NCBI RefSeq assembly: GCF_902498745.1
Contig: NZ_LR701479.1
Span: forward strand, 1,881,663-1,945,662
Source of the DNA: Erythrobacter sp. EC-HK427
GTDB taxonomy: Bacteria; Pseudomonadota; Alphaproteobacteria; Sphingomonadales; Sphingomonadaceae
Length of the DNA: 64,000 bases
Reading direction: 5' to 3'
This document shows, one piece after another, positions 26,328 through 35,864 of this stretch. The notes beneath the pieces were generated by a model. That model worked only from the letters and a program-made list of their open reading frames with translations. It had not been told where the DNA came from and ran no database searches. A program made the position numbers and the translations under genes. Within the stretch, counting starts at the first letter, position 1; each line of letters starts with the position of its first letter.

Positions 26328-29261
26328 ATGCCCAAGATCCTGCGCGCTTTCCTCGCTTTCGCCCCCCTTGCTCTGCTCGCGCCTGTTCCGGCGCTGGCGC
26401 AAAACTACGACTGTGTCATCGAAGCGGGGGCAGAGGATGCGCCGCTTTATCTCCAGTCGGACAATCCGTGGCTGTACGAAAATGCCAGCATTCCGGTGGA
26501 CGAGCAGTGGCTGTTCGGCGAATTGCCCAACGGCCTGCGCTATGCCGTGCGGCAGAATGACGTGCCGCCGTGCCAGATGAGCCTGCGCGTGCATATCGAT
26601 GCCGGTTCGCTGCACGAGGAAGACAGCGAGCGCGGCTTTGCGCACCTGCTCGAACATATGGTGTTTCGCGAAAGTGCCACATTCGGCCCCGGTGAGGCGA
26701 TCCCGCATTTCCAGCGGCTGGGCGCGAGCTTCGGCTTCGATACCAATGCGCGCACCACGCCAAATTCGACCAGCTACAATCTCAACCTGCCCAATGCCAA
26801 CCGCGCCACGCTGGATGACAGCGTGCGGCGCTTTGCGGGCATGGTGATTGCGCCCGTTTTGTCCGCCGGAAACCTGGCGCAGGATGTGCCCATCGTGCTG
26901 AGCGAGCGGCGCGAGCAGGCAGGGGCGGCGCGGCGCATTTCGGATGCGACGTCTGCCGTGTTCTTTGCCGGGCAACCCTATGCGAACCGCAGCCCCATCG
27001 GCACGGTCGAGACCTTGCAGGGCGCAACGGCGGAGGCGGTGCAGGCCTTCCATACGCGCTGGTATCGTCCGGAAAACGCGGTCGTGGTGCTGGTCGGCGA
27101 TGCCGATCCGCTGGTGCTGGCAAGCACGGTGGAACGGCATTTCGCCGGATGGCAGGGCGAAGGCCCGCTCACCCCCGCGCCCGATTTCGGCAGGCCAGTT
27201 GCGCCTGCCGAAGCCGATCCGGCCAATCCGGTGGGCGAAGTGGCGGTGGTGGTCGAACCCGGCCTGCCGCGCGCGATGACCTATGCGATTGTCCGCCCGT
27301 GGGAACCGGTGTTCGACAGCCCTGAATACAATCAGGGCAATATGTTGAGCACTATCGGTCTCCAGATCATCAATCTGCGGCTGGAAAACGCAGCGCGGGC
27401 GGGCGGCTCATACCTCTCGGCGGGCGCAGCGCGGCAGAAAATCGGCCGCTCGATCGATGCAACCTTCGTGACCGTCACGCCGCTCACCGATGACTGGGAA
27501 GCCGCGTTAACAGATGTGCGCGCGGTGATCGCCGATGCGCTGGCAGAGCCGCCCTCGCAGGCCGAAATCGACCAGATTGCCGCGATGGTCGATGTCAGCT
27601 TTTCGGACATGGTCGGGCAGGCCGATATCCAGTCGGGTTCCGAACTGGCCGATCTGATCCTGCTGGCGGTGGATATCCGCGAGGCGGTGACCGCGCCCGA
27701 AAACGTCCTCGAAATGTACCGCGCGCTCAGCCCGCAGCTCAACCCCGCCGATGTGCTGGCGGCCACGCAGGCTTTGTTCGAAGGCGAAGTCATCCGCGCC
27801 GTCGCGCTGGCGCCGGGGCCGCGCGATGTGAGTGTTGCCGATCTGCGCCGCGCCCTGCAAACGCCGGTGCTGGCCAATGCCGGCGCGCGCGACGATGGCG
27901 AGGCGATCAACTTTGCCGACCTGCCGCCCATCGGCACGCCCGCGCAGCCGGTCAGCGTGCGCCCCTTGGGCGTGCTGGGCGTGCAGGGCATCCAGTTTGC
28001 CAATGGCGTGCGCGCGCTGATTATGGACCGCGATAACGAGCCCGGCCGCGTCACCGTGCACGTCCGCTTTGGTGCGGGCTGGCAGGCGTTCGAGGAAGGT
28101 GAGGCGATCTATGCTGAACTCGCGCCCGCCGCGCTGCTCAACAGCGGTATCGGCCCGCTCGACCAGAACGATCTCGACCGGTTGGCTGCCGATCTCAAAG
28201 TCGGGTTCGACTTTTCTATCGAGGATGGCGCCTTCACCTTCCAGGGGCTGACGCGGCAGGAAGACCTTGAAGAGCAGCTCTATCTCTTCGCCGCCAAGCT
28301 GGCGATGCCGAGCTGGGATCCGGCTCCGGTCGAGCGCGCAAGGGCATCGGCGCGGCTGGCCTATGACAGCTATAACCAAGACCCCAACGGTGTGCTCAAC
28401 CGCGATCTCGACTGGCTGCTGCGCGGCGAAGACCCGCGCTATGCCACCCCCACACCCGCCGAGCTGGAGCAGGCGACACCCGCGGGCTTCCGCGCGGTGT
28501 GGGAACGGCTGCTGGCGCAGGGACAGATCGAAGTGCTGGTGTTCGGCGATATCGACACAGAGGCAACGATTGCCGCGCTGGGGCGCACCTTCGGGGCAAT
28601 GGAGCGGCGCGAGCCGGTTCCGGCAGAAATCGCCGCACGCGGGGTCGGCTTCCCCGCGCAAGGCGGCGCGCCGCGCACGCTCACCCATACCGGCGACAGC
28701 GATCAGGCCGCCGCGCTGGTGGCGTGGCCCACCGGCGGTGGGTCAGAAGGGATCGTGCAAGCGCGCAAGCTCGACCTGCTGGCGCAGATCTTTAACAACC
28801 GGCTGATCGACAATCTGCGCGAGCGCGCGGGCGCATCCTATGCGCCTTTCGCCACGTCCAACTGGCCGCTCGACATCGACAGCGGCGGGGTGATCCTCGC
28901 GCTGGTGCAGATCGAACCTGCTTTGGCGCCGGTGTTCTTCGCCGAAGCGCAGGCCATCGCCGCCGATCTTGCGGCGAACGGCCCGACGCAGGACGAGCTG
29001 GAACGTGCGGTGGAGCCGACCCGCCAGTTCCTCACCCGCGCGCAAACGGGGCACACCTTCTGGCTGCGCGAGCTGGCGGGAGCTGCTTTCGATCCCAACC
29101 GGCTGGCCTATCTGCCGAGCATCTACTCGGACTATGACGAGGCGACGGTGGAGGAAATGCAGGCGCTGGCGCAGCGTTATCTGGCGCAGCCGGGTTGGCA
29201 GTTGCAGGTGCTGCCCGAAACCGGCGGCGGGGCTGCGGCTGCGACCAATGTCGGGCGTTAG
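26328..29261 (+). CDS. Secreted M16 (insulinase-family) metallopeptidase
   Basis: A 977-residue pitrilysin-type protease with a Sec signal peptide cleaved near PALAQ. The inverted zinc motif HLLEH (His106, Glu109, His110) is intact in FAHLLEHMVFRES, and a Glu follows about 75 residues later in the SERREQAG region. Two M16 repeats are recognisable: the catalytic N-half (about 60-480) and the C-half (about 530-960) with a Tyr/Arg-containing inactive core (FNNRLIDNLRERAGASY). The periplasmic location suggests degradation of peptides or signal-peptide debris. The ATG at 26328 was preferred to a GTG at 26319. Confidence 0.95.
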   Translation: MPKILRAFLAFAPLALLAPVPALAQNYDCVIEAGAEDAPLYLQSDNPWLYENASIPVDEQWLFGELPNGLRYAVRQNDVPPCQMSLRVHIDAGSLHEEDSERGFAHLLEHMVFRESATFGPGEAIPHFQRLGASFGFDTNARTTPNSTSYNLNLPNANRATLDDSVRRFAGMVIAPVLSAGNLAQDVPIVLSERREQAGAARRISDATSAVFFAGQPYANRSPIGTVETLQGATAEAVQAFHTRWYRPENAVVVLVGDADPLVLASTVERHFAGWQGEGPLTPAPDFGRPVAPAEADPANPVGEVAVVVEPGLPRAMTYAIVRPWEPVFDSPEYNQGNMLSTIGLQIINLRLENAARAGGSYLSAGAARQKIGRSIDATFVTVTPLTDDWEAALTDVRAVIADALAEPPSQAEIDQIAAMVDVSFSDMVGQADIQSGSELADLILLAVDIREAVTAPENVLEMYRALSPQLNPADVLAATQALFEGEVIRAVALAPGPRDVSVADLRRALQTPVLANAGARDDGEAINFADLPPIGTPAQPVSVRPLGVLGVQGIQFANGVRALIMDRDNEPGRVTVHVRFGAGWQAFEEGEAIYAELAPAALLNSGIGPLDQNDLDRLAADLKVGFDFSIEDGAFTFQGLTRQEDLEEQLYLFAAKLAMPSWDPAPVERARASARLAYDSYNQDPNGVLNRDLDWLLRGEDPRYATPTPAELEQATPAGFRAVWERLLAQGQIEVLVFGDIDTEATIAALGRTFGAMERREPVPAEIAARGVGFPAQGGAPRTLTHTGDSDQAAALVAWPTGGGSEGIVQARKLDLLAQIFNNRLIDNLRERAGASYAPFATSNWPLDIDSGGVILALVQIEPALAPVFFAEAQAIAADLAANGPTQDELERAVEPTRQFLTRAQTGHTFWLRELAGAAFDPNRLAYLPSIYSDYDEATVEEMQALAQRYLAQPGWQLQVLPETGGGAAAATNVGR

Positions 29262-29396
29262 CCATCGTGTAATTTCGCAAGTAACCTTTGCTTGCGAGCA
29301 AAGGCGGGCGTAAGTGCGGGGCTTCCCCGGCACTTGTGACACCCTATTTCCGCCGGGGATGCTTGCTGACTAACGGAAATTGTACGGAAAAACGAC

Positions 29397-30788
29397 GTGG
29401 CACAGAATTGGACACCCGATAGCTGGAGACAGGAACGCTTCACCGCAAAGCACCTGCCCGCTTACGCAGACGAAGCGGCGCTCGCTCGGGCGACGCAGAC
29501 GCTGGCCGGGTTCCCGCCGCTGGTTTTTGCCGGTGAAGCGCGGATGCTGAAAGCCGAGCTTGGCAAGGTCGCGCAAGGCGAGGCCTTCCTGCTGCAAGGC
29601 GGCGATTGTGCGGAGAGCTTCGCCGAATTCAGCGCGAACAATATCCGCGATACTTTCCGCGTGATCCTGCAAATGGCGGCGGTGCTGACCTTCGCCAGTA
29701 AAATGCCGGTGATCAAGCTGGGGCGCATGGCAGGCCAGTTCGCCAAGCCGCGCAGTTCCGATACCGAAACGCAGGTTCTCGACGGGCGCGAAGTGACGCT
29801 GCCGAGCTATTTCGGCGACAATGTGAACGGCATTGAATTTACGCCCGAATCGCGCCGCAACGATCCCGAACGGATGCTGCGCGCCTATTCGCAGGCGGCC
29901 TCCACGCTCAATCTCCTGCGCGCCTTTGCCGGGGGCGGCTATGCCAATCTGCGGCAGGTGCAACGCTGGACGCTCGATTACATGGGCCGCAGCCCGTGGG
30001 CGGAGAAATATCAGGACATCGCCAACCGCATTGGCGAAGCGCTCGATTTCATGGAAGCCTGCGGGGTCGATATCGAAGGCGATCCGCATTTGAAGGCGAC
30101 CAGCTTCTACACCAGCCACGAGGCGCTGCTGCTGCCTTATGAAGAGGCGATGACGCGGCAGGATTCGCTGACCGGCGAATGGTATGATTGCTCGGCGCAT
30201 TTCGTGTGGATCGGTGACCGCACGCGCTTCCTCGATAGCGCCCATGTCGAATTCCTGCGCGGGGTGAACAATCCCTTGGGCATGAAATGCGGGCCGAGCC
30301 TTGCGCCCGATGCGCTGCTGGAGATGCTCGATATCCTCAACCCCGCGCGCGAGCCGGGGCGCATCACGCTCATCAGCCGCTTCGGACACGACAAGGTGGA
30401 AGCAGGCCTCGCGCCGCTGGTGCGTGCGGTGCAGCGCGAAGGGCATCCGGTCGTGTGGAGCTGTGATCCGATGCACGGCAATGTCATCAAGGCAGACAGC
30501 GGCTACAAGACGCGCCCGTTCGAGCGCATCCTTGCCGAAGTGCGCGGCTTCTTCGACGTGCACCGCGCCGAAGGCAGCCATGCGGGCGGCATCCATCTGG
30601 AAATGACCGGGCAGGATGTGACCGAATGCACCGGCGGCGCGGTGGCGATCACCGATGCCGGGCTGAACCACCGCTACCACACCCATTGCGACCCGCGTTT
30701 GAACGCCGCGCAATCGCTGGAACTGGCCTTCCTGCTCGCCGAAATGCTCAACCGCGAATTGTCGGAAAGCAAGCGGCAGGCGGCGTGA
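29397..30788 (+). CDS. 3-deoxy-7-phosphoheptulonate synthase, class II
   Basis: Type II (plant/actinobacterial/Pseudomonas phzC-like) DAHP synthase, 463 residues, the first enzyme of the shikimate pathway joining PEP and erythrose-4-phosphate. Diagnostic segments: QPxxxx-like start [49 protein letters not shown] and the C-terminal [20 protein letters not shown] with metal-binding residues. It starts with GTG. Monocistronic; a short hairpin-rich gap of 135 bases lies upstream (CCTTTGC/GCAAAGG stem at about 29286-29305). Confidence 0.96.
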   Translation: MAQNWTPDSWRQERFTAKHLPAYADEAALARATQTLAGFPPLVFAGEARMLKAELGKVAQGEAFLLQGGDCAESFAEFSANNIRDTFRVILQMAAVLTFASKMPVIKLGRMAGQFAKPRSSDTETQVLDGREVTLPSYFGDNVNGIEFTPESRRNDPERMLRAYSQAASTLNLLRAFAGGGYANLRQVQRWTLDYMGRSPWAEKYQDIANRIGEALDFMEACGVDIEGDPHLKATSFYTSHEALLLPYEEAMTRQDSLTGEWYDCSAHFVWIGDRTRFLDSAHVEFLRGVNNPLGMKCGPSLAPDALLEMLDILNPAREPGRITLISRFGHDKVEAGLAPLVRAVQREGHPVVWSCDPMHGNVIKADSGYKTRPFERILAEVRGFFDVHRAEGSHAGGIHLEMTGQDVTECTGGAVAITDAGLNHRYHTHCDPRLNAAQSLELAFLLAEMLNRELSESKRQAA

Positions 30789-30963
30789 TGGTCAAGGCCA
30801 CGCAAGCAAGGCTCTGGCAAGCAAGGGGTTTCATTTAAGGCCGGTCTGCCCCATGGTGAGAACTTGCTTGTCGGGTTTCTTTTCGGGATGATGCGTTGGC
30901 CGCAATGTTGCAGGTTTGTGCACCAGTAATCCGCAGGGCGGATGCCTCCAGGAGGTTGCGCGC

Positions 30964-32334
30964 GTGCACGTAGCTCTCATTGCCCCGATCCGCACCCTGA
31001 TCAATCTCGACACCGAACTGGCCCATGCGCATCCGCGCCAGTTTTCCGCCTTGCTGAAGCATATTTGCGAGACGTCCGGCGATAGTGTCTGCAGCACGAT
31101 GACCACCGATAAGCGCGCCGATGTCGAGACGGACTTTACCAAATATACCAGCCTCGATGCCGACTATGGCACCTGGTTTGCGGAGCCGCTGGTGCGCATA
31201 GATTTTGCCGGAGAGCGCGCGTCTGTGCTGGAAGCGCAGGTCGAAGCGCGTTTGACCGAAGACCAGTGCGGCGCGCAGGCGATCGAAAGCGCGCAGATCC
31301 AGATTTTCGACAACACGCTGGCCATCGTCGTGCTCCATCTTTTCGTGCGCACCGACCGGATCACCGGCTTTGCCCGCACGCCGGGCGAATTGGAACGCTA
31401 CCTCACGCATTACGCGGCAGAAGCTGCCGCTGTATTGCAGACCGTCGCCATCGAACCCTATCTGCGCCGGTTTTTGGCTGTGCAAGCCGATCCGCAATTT
31501 TGGCCCCACCGCCGGACATTGCTGAAGCGGCCACGCGAATTTGTCGCCTTCAAAGACATTTCCACCCCCGACTATCCGGTGTGGGACCCGTCGCGATCAT
31601 CCCTGATGTGGGCGCACCGCGTTTTCGATCTCTCCAGTTGCACCCTGCACGAACGGGAACTGATCCGCCCGGCCTTGCGGGCCGGTGCAGTGGCCAACAC
31701 CAAGGGCTATTCGGTCGGGTGGGGCAACACGGTGCTGGAGAGGTTCGAGGAGCCGGAAAACTACATCGCCCTGTGCTGCGCGGTGCAGCATTTTTATTGT
31801 CTGGTCGACATCATCGGCAGTGCCCAGCGTCGCCTGTATCGTTCGGTCGTGGCATCCAGCAGCGCCCGCTCCTTCCGGGATTACAACCGGGTGTTCGACC
31901 GGCTGGAGATATTCCGGGCAGAAACGAGCAGCGAATTCGCCGATTTCCAGAACGGCCTGCAAGATCGCAACCGGGCTATCTTCGATGACATCGCCAACAG
32001 CTTCACGATGCCCGATCTGGTGCAAGCGATCGACACCAAATCGGCGGTTATCAAAGAACGGCTTTCGCGCATGGCGCTGGCCAATTCGGCGGTTTCACAG
32101 CGGGTTAGCAGCGTGGCGATCCTCCTGCTTGGCGTAATCGAGATTGTCTCTCTGGTGCACAATATCTACTGGTATTCGCAGGATGTTCACACCGCGGAGG
32201 GCAACACCGATCCGGTTTACGGCGTGACCGATCTGGCCCATGCCACCTCCTTCGATCTGGTTTTCAACATCACCGCAATCCTTGTGTTGCTGGCCATTCC
32301 CGCATGGATTTTCTTCAAAAGGGACATCCGATGA
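30964..32334 (+). CDS. Unknown protein with two C-terminal transmembrane helices
   Basis: About 456 residues from GTG 30964, chosen because AGGAGG lies eight bases upstream. The first roughly 370 residues are soluble, mixed alpha/beta then helical, with no motif I recognise. The C-terminus has two hydrophobic helices (about residues 378-402, AILLLGVIEIVSLVHNIYWY, and about 430-450) joined by a polar loop and ending in KRDIR. The hairpin-at-C-terminus layout is reminiscent of CorA-like proteins, but the GMN motif is absent. Its stop overlaps the start of the HAL-like gene (ATGA), so the two products are probably made in fixed ratio and may act together at the membrane. Confidence 0.75.
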   Translation: MHVALIAPIRTLINLDTELAHAHPRQFSALLKHICETSGDSVCSTMTTDKRADVETDFTKYTSLDADYGTWFAEPLVRIDFAGERASVLEAQVEARLTEDQCGAQAIESAQIQIFDNTLAIVVLHLFVRTDRITGFARTPGELERYLTHYAAEAAAVLQTVAIEPYLRRFLAVQADPQFWPHRRTLLKRPREFVAFKDISTPDYPVWDPSRSSLMWAHRVFDLSSCTLHERELIRPALRAGAVANTKGYSVGWGNTVLERFEEPENYIALCCAVQHFYCLVDIIGSAQRRLYRSVVASSSARSFRDYNRVFDRLEIFRAETSSEFADFQNGLQDRNRAIFDDIANSFTMPDLVQAIDTKSAVIKERLSRMALANSAVSQRVSSVAILLLGVIEIVSLVHNIYWYSQDVHTAEGNTDPVYGVTDLAHATSFDLVFNITAILVLLAIPAWIFFKRDIR

Positions 32335-33701
32335 ACGATATCCGGGAATTCATCGGCGCGCTGCAAGCGGGCGTTTTGCCCGGCTGGGCGCATGAACGGT
32401 CGACAGCCATCGCACAGCATTATGCAGCGTTTTCCGCTTATGCTGACCGCTCTACCGTGCCGATTTACGGAACCAATACGCTGGTCGGCCATCTTGACGC
32501 CACCGCGCGGGCTGAGGGTTTCGAATTCGAATCCTATTTGATCGAAAACCACAGTATCGGTTCGGAGCCTTGGCTTGATCGGTCGGCGTGCCGCGCGATC
32601 ACGCTCGCCAAGATATTCAGCCTGAAAGCGGATGGCGTGATTCTGGGTGGCGAGAGCTACAAGGCCATTCTGGCCGCTTTCGAGGATCCGGGCTTTCATC
32701 CGCAAATCCCCGCAACCGCTTCCTATTCCTGCGGGGACGTTATCCCCGCAGCGCATTGGGCCAAAGCGGTTCTGGCCCGCCAAACGGATCAGCCGCCCTT
32801 GCAGCGCGGCGAAGCGCTGGGGCTGATTAACGGCGTCTTTGTGCATTTGGGCCTTGCCGCGCATCTAATTGTCGAGCTGGAGCCGGTGTTGAAACGGCTC
32901 CAGCTGACATTGCTGGCCAGCCTCAAGGCGCTCGGCGTGGGGGCGGAGCATTTCCGCGAACCGGGAAAACCGCGCACTCGCCATGCGCAGGGCTTCATCG
33001 CGTTTTTCGACAAGAAGCTCTCCGCCCACTCTGCCATGGCGCACCAGTATCCGGTGACCTTGCGCTGCGTGACCGAGATTGCGGGCAATGTGTACGATGC
33101 GGTCGAACGATTGGCGCAGGCGATCGACGATCGATTGGCTTTGCCATCGGGCAACCCGCTGTTTTGCCCGAAGCAGCAGCTTCACGTGCCCAGCGGATCA
33201 TTTCTGGCGCCCGGTGTGGCGATTGCCAACAGCGCGTTGATCGAAGCGCTCCTGATGCTCGCCTGGAGTTCGGTCGAGCGCAGCAAATTCCTGCTGAGCG
33301 GCAAAGTGCCCGGCACCGCTCCAGATGCGGCCACGGCAGCCCGCCCGCTAGGCCTGATCCAGTGGCCGAAACTGGCCCAAGCAAAGCTCGAATATGCACG
33401 CCAGCGTTTTTCAACCCGCATTTTCGGATCAGGCGGAAGCACATCATACGGCACCGAGGACTTCTGGACGCATGGCAGCAGCCTTGCGTGCGAAACCCGC
33501 GAACTGGCCGGCCTCGTGGAAGAAATTCTGGCCATTGAATGGGCCTGTGCCTGCCGGATTGGCGAGCTCGGCGATGCTGGCGAGAACATTGCTGGCACCG
33601 GAGTGTCGTTCAAAGGCCATGGGCGCACAATTGCCGACGCCTTGGCGCAATGGAGAACTCTGGATGTTGGCGCAGACGACTTGCCTTCGCCTGTGCCGTA
33701 A
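32331..33701 (+). CDS. Divergent HAL/PAL-type aromatic amino acid lyase homologue
   Basis: A 456-residue homologue of the MIO-dependent ammonia lyases. Family landmarks in order: YGTNTLVG (the YGxNTGFG region with the catalytic-Tyr position, Tyr46), LIENHSIGSEP, RAITLAKIFSLKADGV, the MIO loop as SYSCGDVIPAAHW (residues 131-143), EALGLINGVF, HVPSGSFLAPGVAIANSALIEALL and the C-terminal GSTSYGTEDFW. The MIO tripeptide is Ser-Cys-Gly (133-135) instead of Ala-Ser-Gly, so the cofactor may be altered or absent. Translationally coupled to the preceding two-TM protein. Histidine- or phenylalanine-lyase activity should not be assumed. Confidence 0.8.
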   Translation: MNDIREFIGALQAGVLPGWAHERSTAIAQHYAAFSAYADRSTVPIYGTNTLVGHLDATARAEGFEFESYLIENHSIGSEPWLDRSACRAITLAKIFSLKADGVILGGESYKAILAAFEDPGFHPQIPATASYSCGDVIPAAHWAKAVLARQTDQPPLQRGEALGLINGVFVHLGLAAHLIVELEPVLKRLQLTLLASLKALGVGAEHFREPGKPRTRHAQGFIAFFDKKLSAHSAMAHQYPVTLRCVTEIAGNVYDAVERLAQAIDDRLALPSGNPLFCPKQQLHVPSGSFLAPGVAIANSALIEALLMLAWSSVERSKFLLSGKVPGTAPDAATAARPLGLIQWPKLAQAKLEYARQRFSTRIFGSGGSTSYGTEDFWTHGSSLACETRELAGLVEEILAIEWACACRIGELGDAGENIAGTGVSFKGHGRTIADALAQWRTLDVGADDLPSPVP

Positions 33702-33730
33702 GCGCGCGTGGCCGCCATCCCGCGCAGCGC

Positions 33731-33772
33731 ACCCTGACTTTGGGCGCCCTGACTTTGGGCACCCTGACTTTT
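33731..33772. repeat. 15-bp tandem repeat, about 2.8 copies
   Basis: Unit (A/G)CCCTGACTTTGGGC, at 33731-33745, 33746-33760 and partially 33761-33772, in the gap between the lyase-like gene and the protease gene. Short enough to have arisen by slippage. Confidence 0.75.
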
Positions 33773-33818
33773 GTGGCAGGTTCATCGCAAAGCCTGAAAC
33801 AGCTGCTATATAGGGCAC

Positions 33819-34505
33819 ATGGATTTCGCTCCCGTCTTTGACCAGTTGGCGCATTCGATCCGCGCTTTGGACAAATCACTGCTGCTGATTGCGGCGCTGG
33901 TGGCGATGTTTGCCGGGTTGGTCGGTTCGCTGGTGAACGGGCGGCTGCCCCTAGTGGGCCGGGTGCTCAGAGTGTCGAGCACGCTGTGCCTGATGGGCGT
34001 GCTGGTGCTCGTCGTGTTGCAATTGTCGCGGATGGATCCGCGCTTTTCGCTGGCGGTGCCGCAACTGGGCTATCCCGAACAAATTGTCGAAGGGCAGGAA
34101 ACCCGCATCGCGCAGCACGTGGACGGGCATTACTGGCTGGACGCCACCATAAACGGCCACCGCGCCAGCTTTCTGGTCGATACCGGCGCAACCTTGACCG
34201 CCGTGTCCGAAGAAACCGCAGCGGCGGCTGGGCTGGAGCCGCGCGAAGGCGGGCTCCCCATCCGGCTCAACACTGCCAACGGCGTCGCCGCCGCCTATAC
34301 CACCAGCATCGGCGAGATGCGCTTCGGCAATGTCATCGCGCGCGATCTCGATGCGGTCATCGCGCCGGGGCTGGGGCAAACCAATGTGATCGGGATGAAC
34401 CTGCTCTCGCGCCTCGCCTCGGTGCGGATCGAAGGGGGCGAGCTGATTCTGGTGCCCCACCACCCGCAGCCTGCGCTCGACCTCTCGCAGGAGAGCGGGG
34501 GCTAG
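33819..34505 (+). CDS. Membrane-anchored retropepsin-like aspartic protease (TIGR02281 type)
   Basis: A 228-residue clan AA protease. Two N-terminal TM helices (about residues 20-40 and 50-70) anchor a periplasmic domain with the catalytic motif FLVDTGATLTAVS (Asp121), the flap-like region and the C-terminal strand VIGMNLLSRL. One motif per chain, so it should work as a homodimer. The substrate is unknown. It converges with the last gene of the sigma-54 cluster, with only three bases between the stop codons. Confidence 0.92.
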   Translation: MDFAPVFDQLAHSIRALDKSLLLIAALVAMFAGLVGSLVNGRLPLVGRVLRVSSTLCLMGVLVLVVLQLSRMDPRFSLAVPQLGYPEQIVEGQETRIAQHVDGHYWLDATINGHRASFLVDTGATLTAVSEETAAAAGLEPREGGLPIRLNTANGVAAAYTTSIGEMRFGNVIARDLDAVIAPGLGQTNVIGMNLLSRLASVRIEGGELILVPHHPQPALDLSQESGG

Positions 34506-34508
34506 CGA

Positions 34509-35861
34509 TCAGGACGCGGCGGCCGCCGGATCGGCTGCGGTTGCTGGCTCTTCCGCAGCAGGGGCTGCCGTACTGCTATCCGCGCTTGATCCGTCACTCG
34601 GCGGCGTTTGCGGCTGCGGCACCTCGATAGGCGTCATCGGCGCGGGCGCTTCGGGCGTTTGCAACCGCGAATCGAGCTGGTCGCGCCGCGCGGTGCGGTC
34701 GGTCTCCCTCCGCTCGGCACGGGCGGTGCGCGCGGCATCGATCCGCGTGGCCTCGGCTTCCGGATTGATCGCATTGACCCGTATCCGCTCGCGCGCTTCG
34801 CCGCCCGCCAGCCTGTCCAGCGGCAGATAATCGGTGCGGAAAATCAGTTCCACCCCGCTGTCGAGGTCGAGCTCGGTATTGATTTCCTCGCTGTTCTGCG
34901 CGCGGTTGGTCGATACGAAACCGATTGTATTCTGCACCTTGGCCGACGCCCCCCATGGCCCCACCGAAGCATTCGCGCCCGCTTCCACCGTGTTGCGCAT
35001 ATCGAATTGCGAGCCCCTGTCCTCGTTGGCGACGCTGGACGTATCGACGTGGAAACGCATCGAGGCATTGAGCCGCCCGCTTTCGATGACGATCCGTTGC
35101 AAGCCCATTTGCACCATCGTGGCGAGCATTTGCTGCTTGTTGCGGGCGAGGGCGGAGCGCGCCAGCGGCACAAGGCTTTCGGGATCGCCGGTGGGGATGG
35201 ACTGGCCTTCGGGCAGACCCAAGGCGCTGCGCAGCGCGCCTTCGGACGGAAACGTGCCGCCGGAGACGAGCACCAGCTGCTGCTCTGCCGCATTTTCGGC
35301 TTCCCATTCGGCGCGGTCTTCGGGGCTCATATCCTGCGGGCGGTCAAATTCGGGGTCGCTGCCGCCTTCGATGGCGAAGGAGCCGGGGAAGGTTTCCGCC
35401 AGCCACGTCCGCGCCCCGCCATTGCCGATATTGGCATCGGCGAAGCCTTCGGTGGAGGCGGCGACGTTCTTGATGAGGTCAACGAAGGCGGTGAGTTGCT
35501 GCTGGTTCGAATCGTTCATCGCCTTGAACACGCCGGTGATGAGCTCGCTGACAAAGCGCGGGAAAGAGACGGCGTTGAGCGTATCGCGCGTCGTCTGTGC
35601 CAGCCGGTCGGTCGCCGCGCCGAAGCCGGGCTGCGACTGCGCCACGGCAAGCGGCTGGCGCGGGCGGACGGGTTTGACCGCGCGCTCTTCCTCCTCCGCC
35701 AGATCGAGCGCGGTCGAACCGATTTTCACCAGCGCGCGGGCGATATCCTTGCGTGTCCCCGGTTCCAGCGCATTGAACGCGTGTGCCGAGGTCAGGACAT
35801 CGCGCAGGCCTTCGCGCACATCGCCGCGCGCGGTCTGGCCGGGAGGGGCCGCCGCCGTCAC
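34509..35861 (-). CDS. Cluster subunit paralogue D
   Basis: A 450-residue protein with GTG start, one of four paralogues in the sigma-54 cluster. Shared modules: an N-terminal helical segment (REGLRDVLTSAHAFNAL...RKDIARALVKIG, about residues 15-60); module 1, SFPRFVSELITGVFKAMNDSN, about 100-165; module 2, QQMLATMVQMGLQRIVIESG, about 245-290; module 3, RTDYLPLDRLAGGEARERI, about 350-370. The C-terminus is a Pro/Ala/Asp tail. Module 3 diverges most in this copy. No signal peptide or TM helix. Function unknown. Last gene of the run; its start is 3 bases after the preceding stop. Confidence 0.8.
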   Translation of the reverse strand: MTAAAPPGQTARGDVREGLRDVLTSAHAFNALEPGTRKDIARALVKIGSTALDLAEEEERAVKPVRPRQPLAVAQSQPGFGAATDRLAQTTRDTLNAVSFPRFVSELITGVFKAMNDSNQQQLTAFVDLIKNVAASTEGFADANIGNGGARTWLAETFPGSFAIEGGSDPEFDRPQDMSPEDRAEWEAENAAEQQLVLVSGGTFPSEGALRSALGLPEGQSIPTGDPESLVPLARSALARNKQQMLATMVQMGLQRIVIESGRLNASMRFHVDTSSVANEDRGSQFDMRNTVEAGANASVGPWGASAKVQNTIGFVSTNRAQNSEEINTELDLDSGVELIFRTDYLPLDRLAGGEARERIRVNAINPEAEATRIDAARTARAERRETDRTARRDQLDSRLQTPEAPAPMTPIEVPQPQTPPSDGSSADSSTAAPAAEEPATAADPAAAAS

Positions 35862-35864
35862 GCT

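Noticed and set aside
32331-33701. Plain annotation as histidine ammonia-lyase (hutH)
   Set aside because: The MIO triad differs (Ser-Cys-Gly), no hut genes are nearby, and the partner is a membrane protein; a specific hutH call is not supported.
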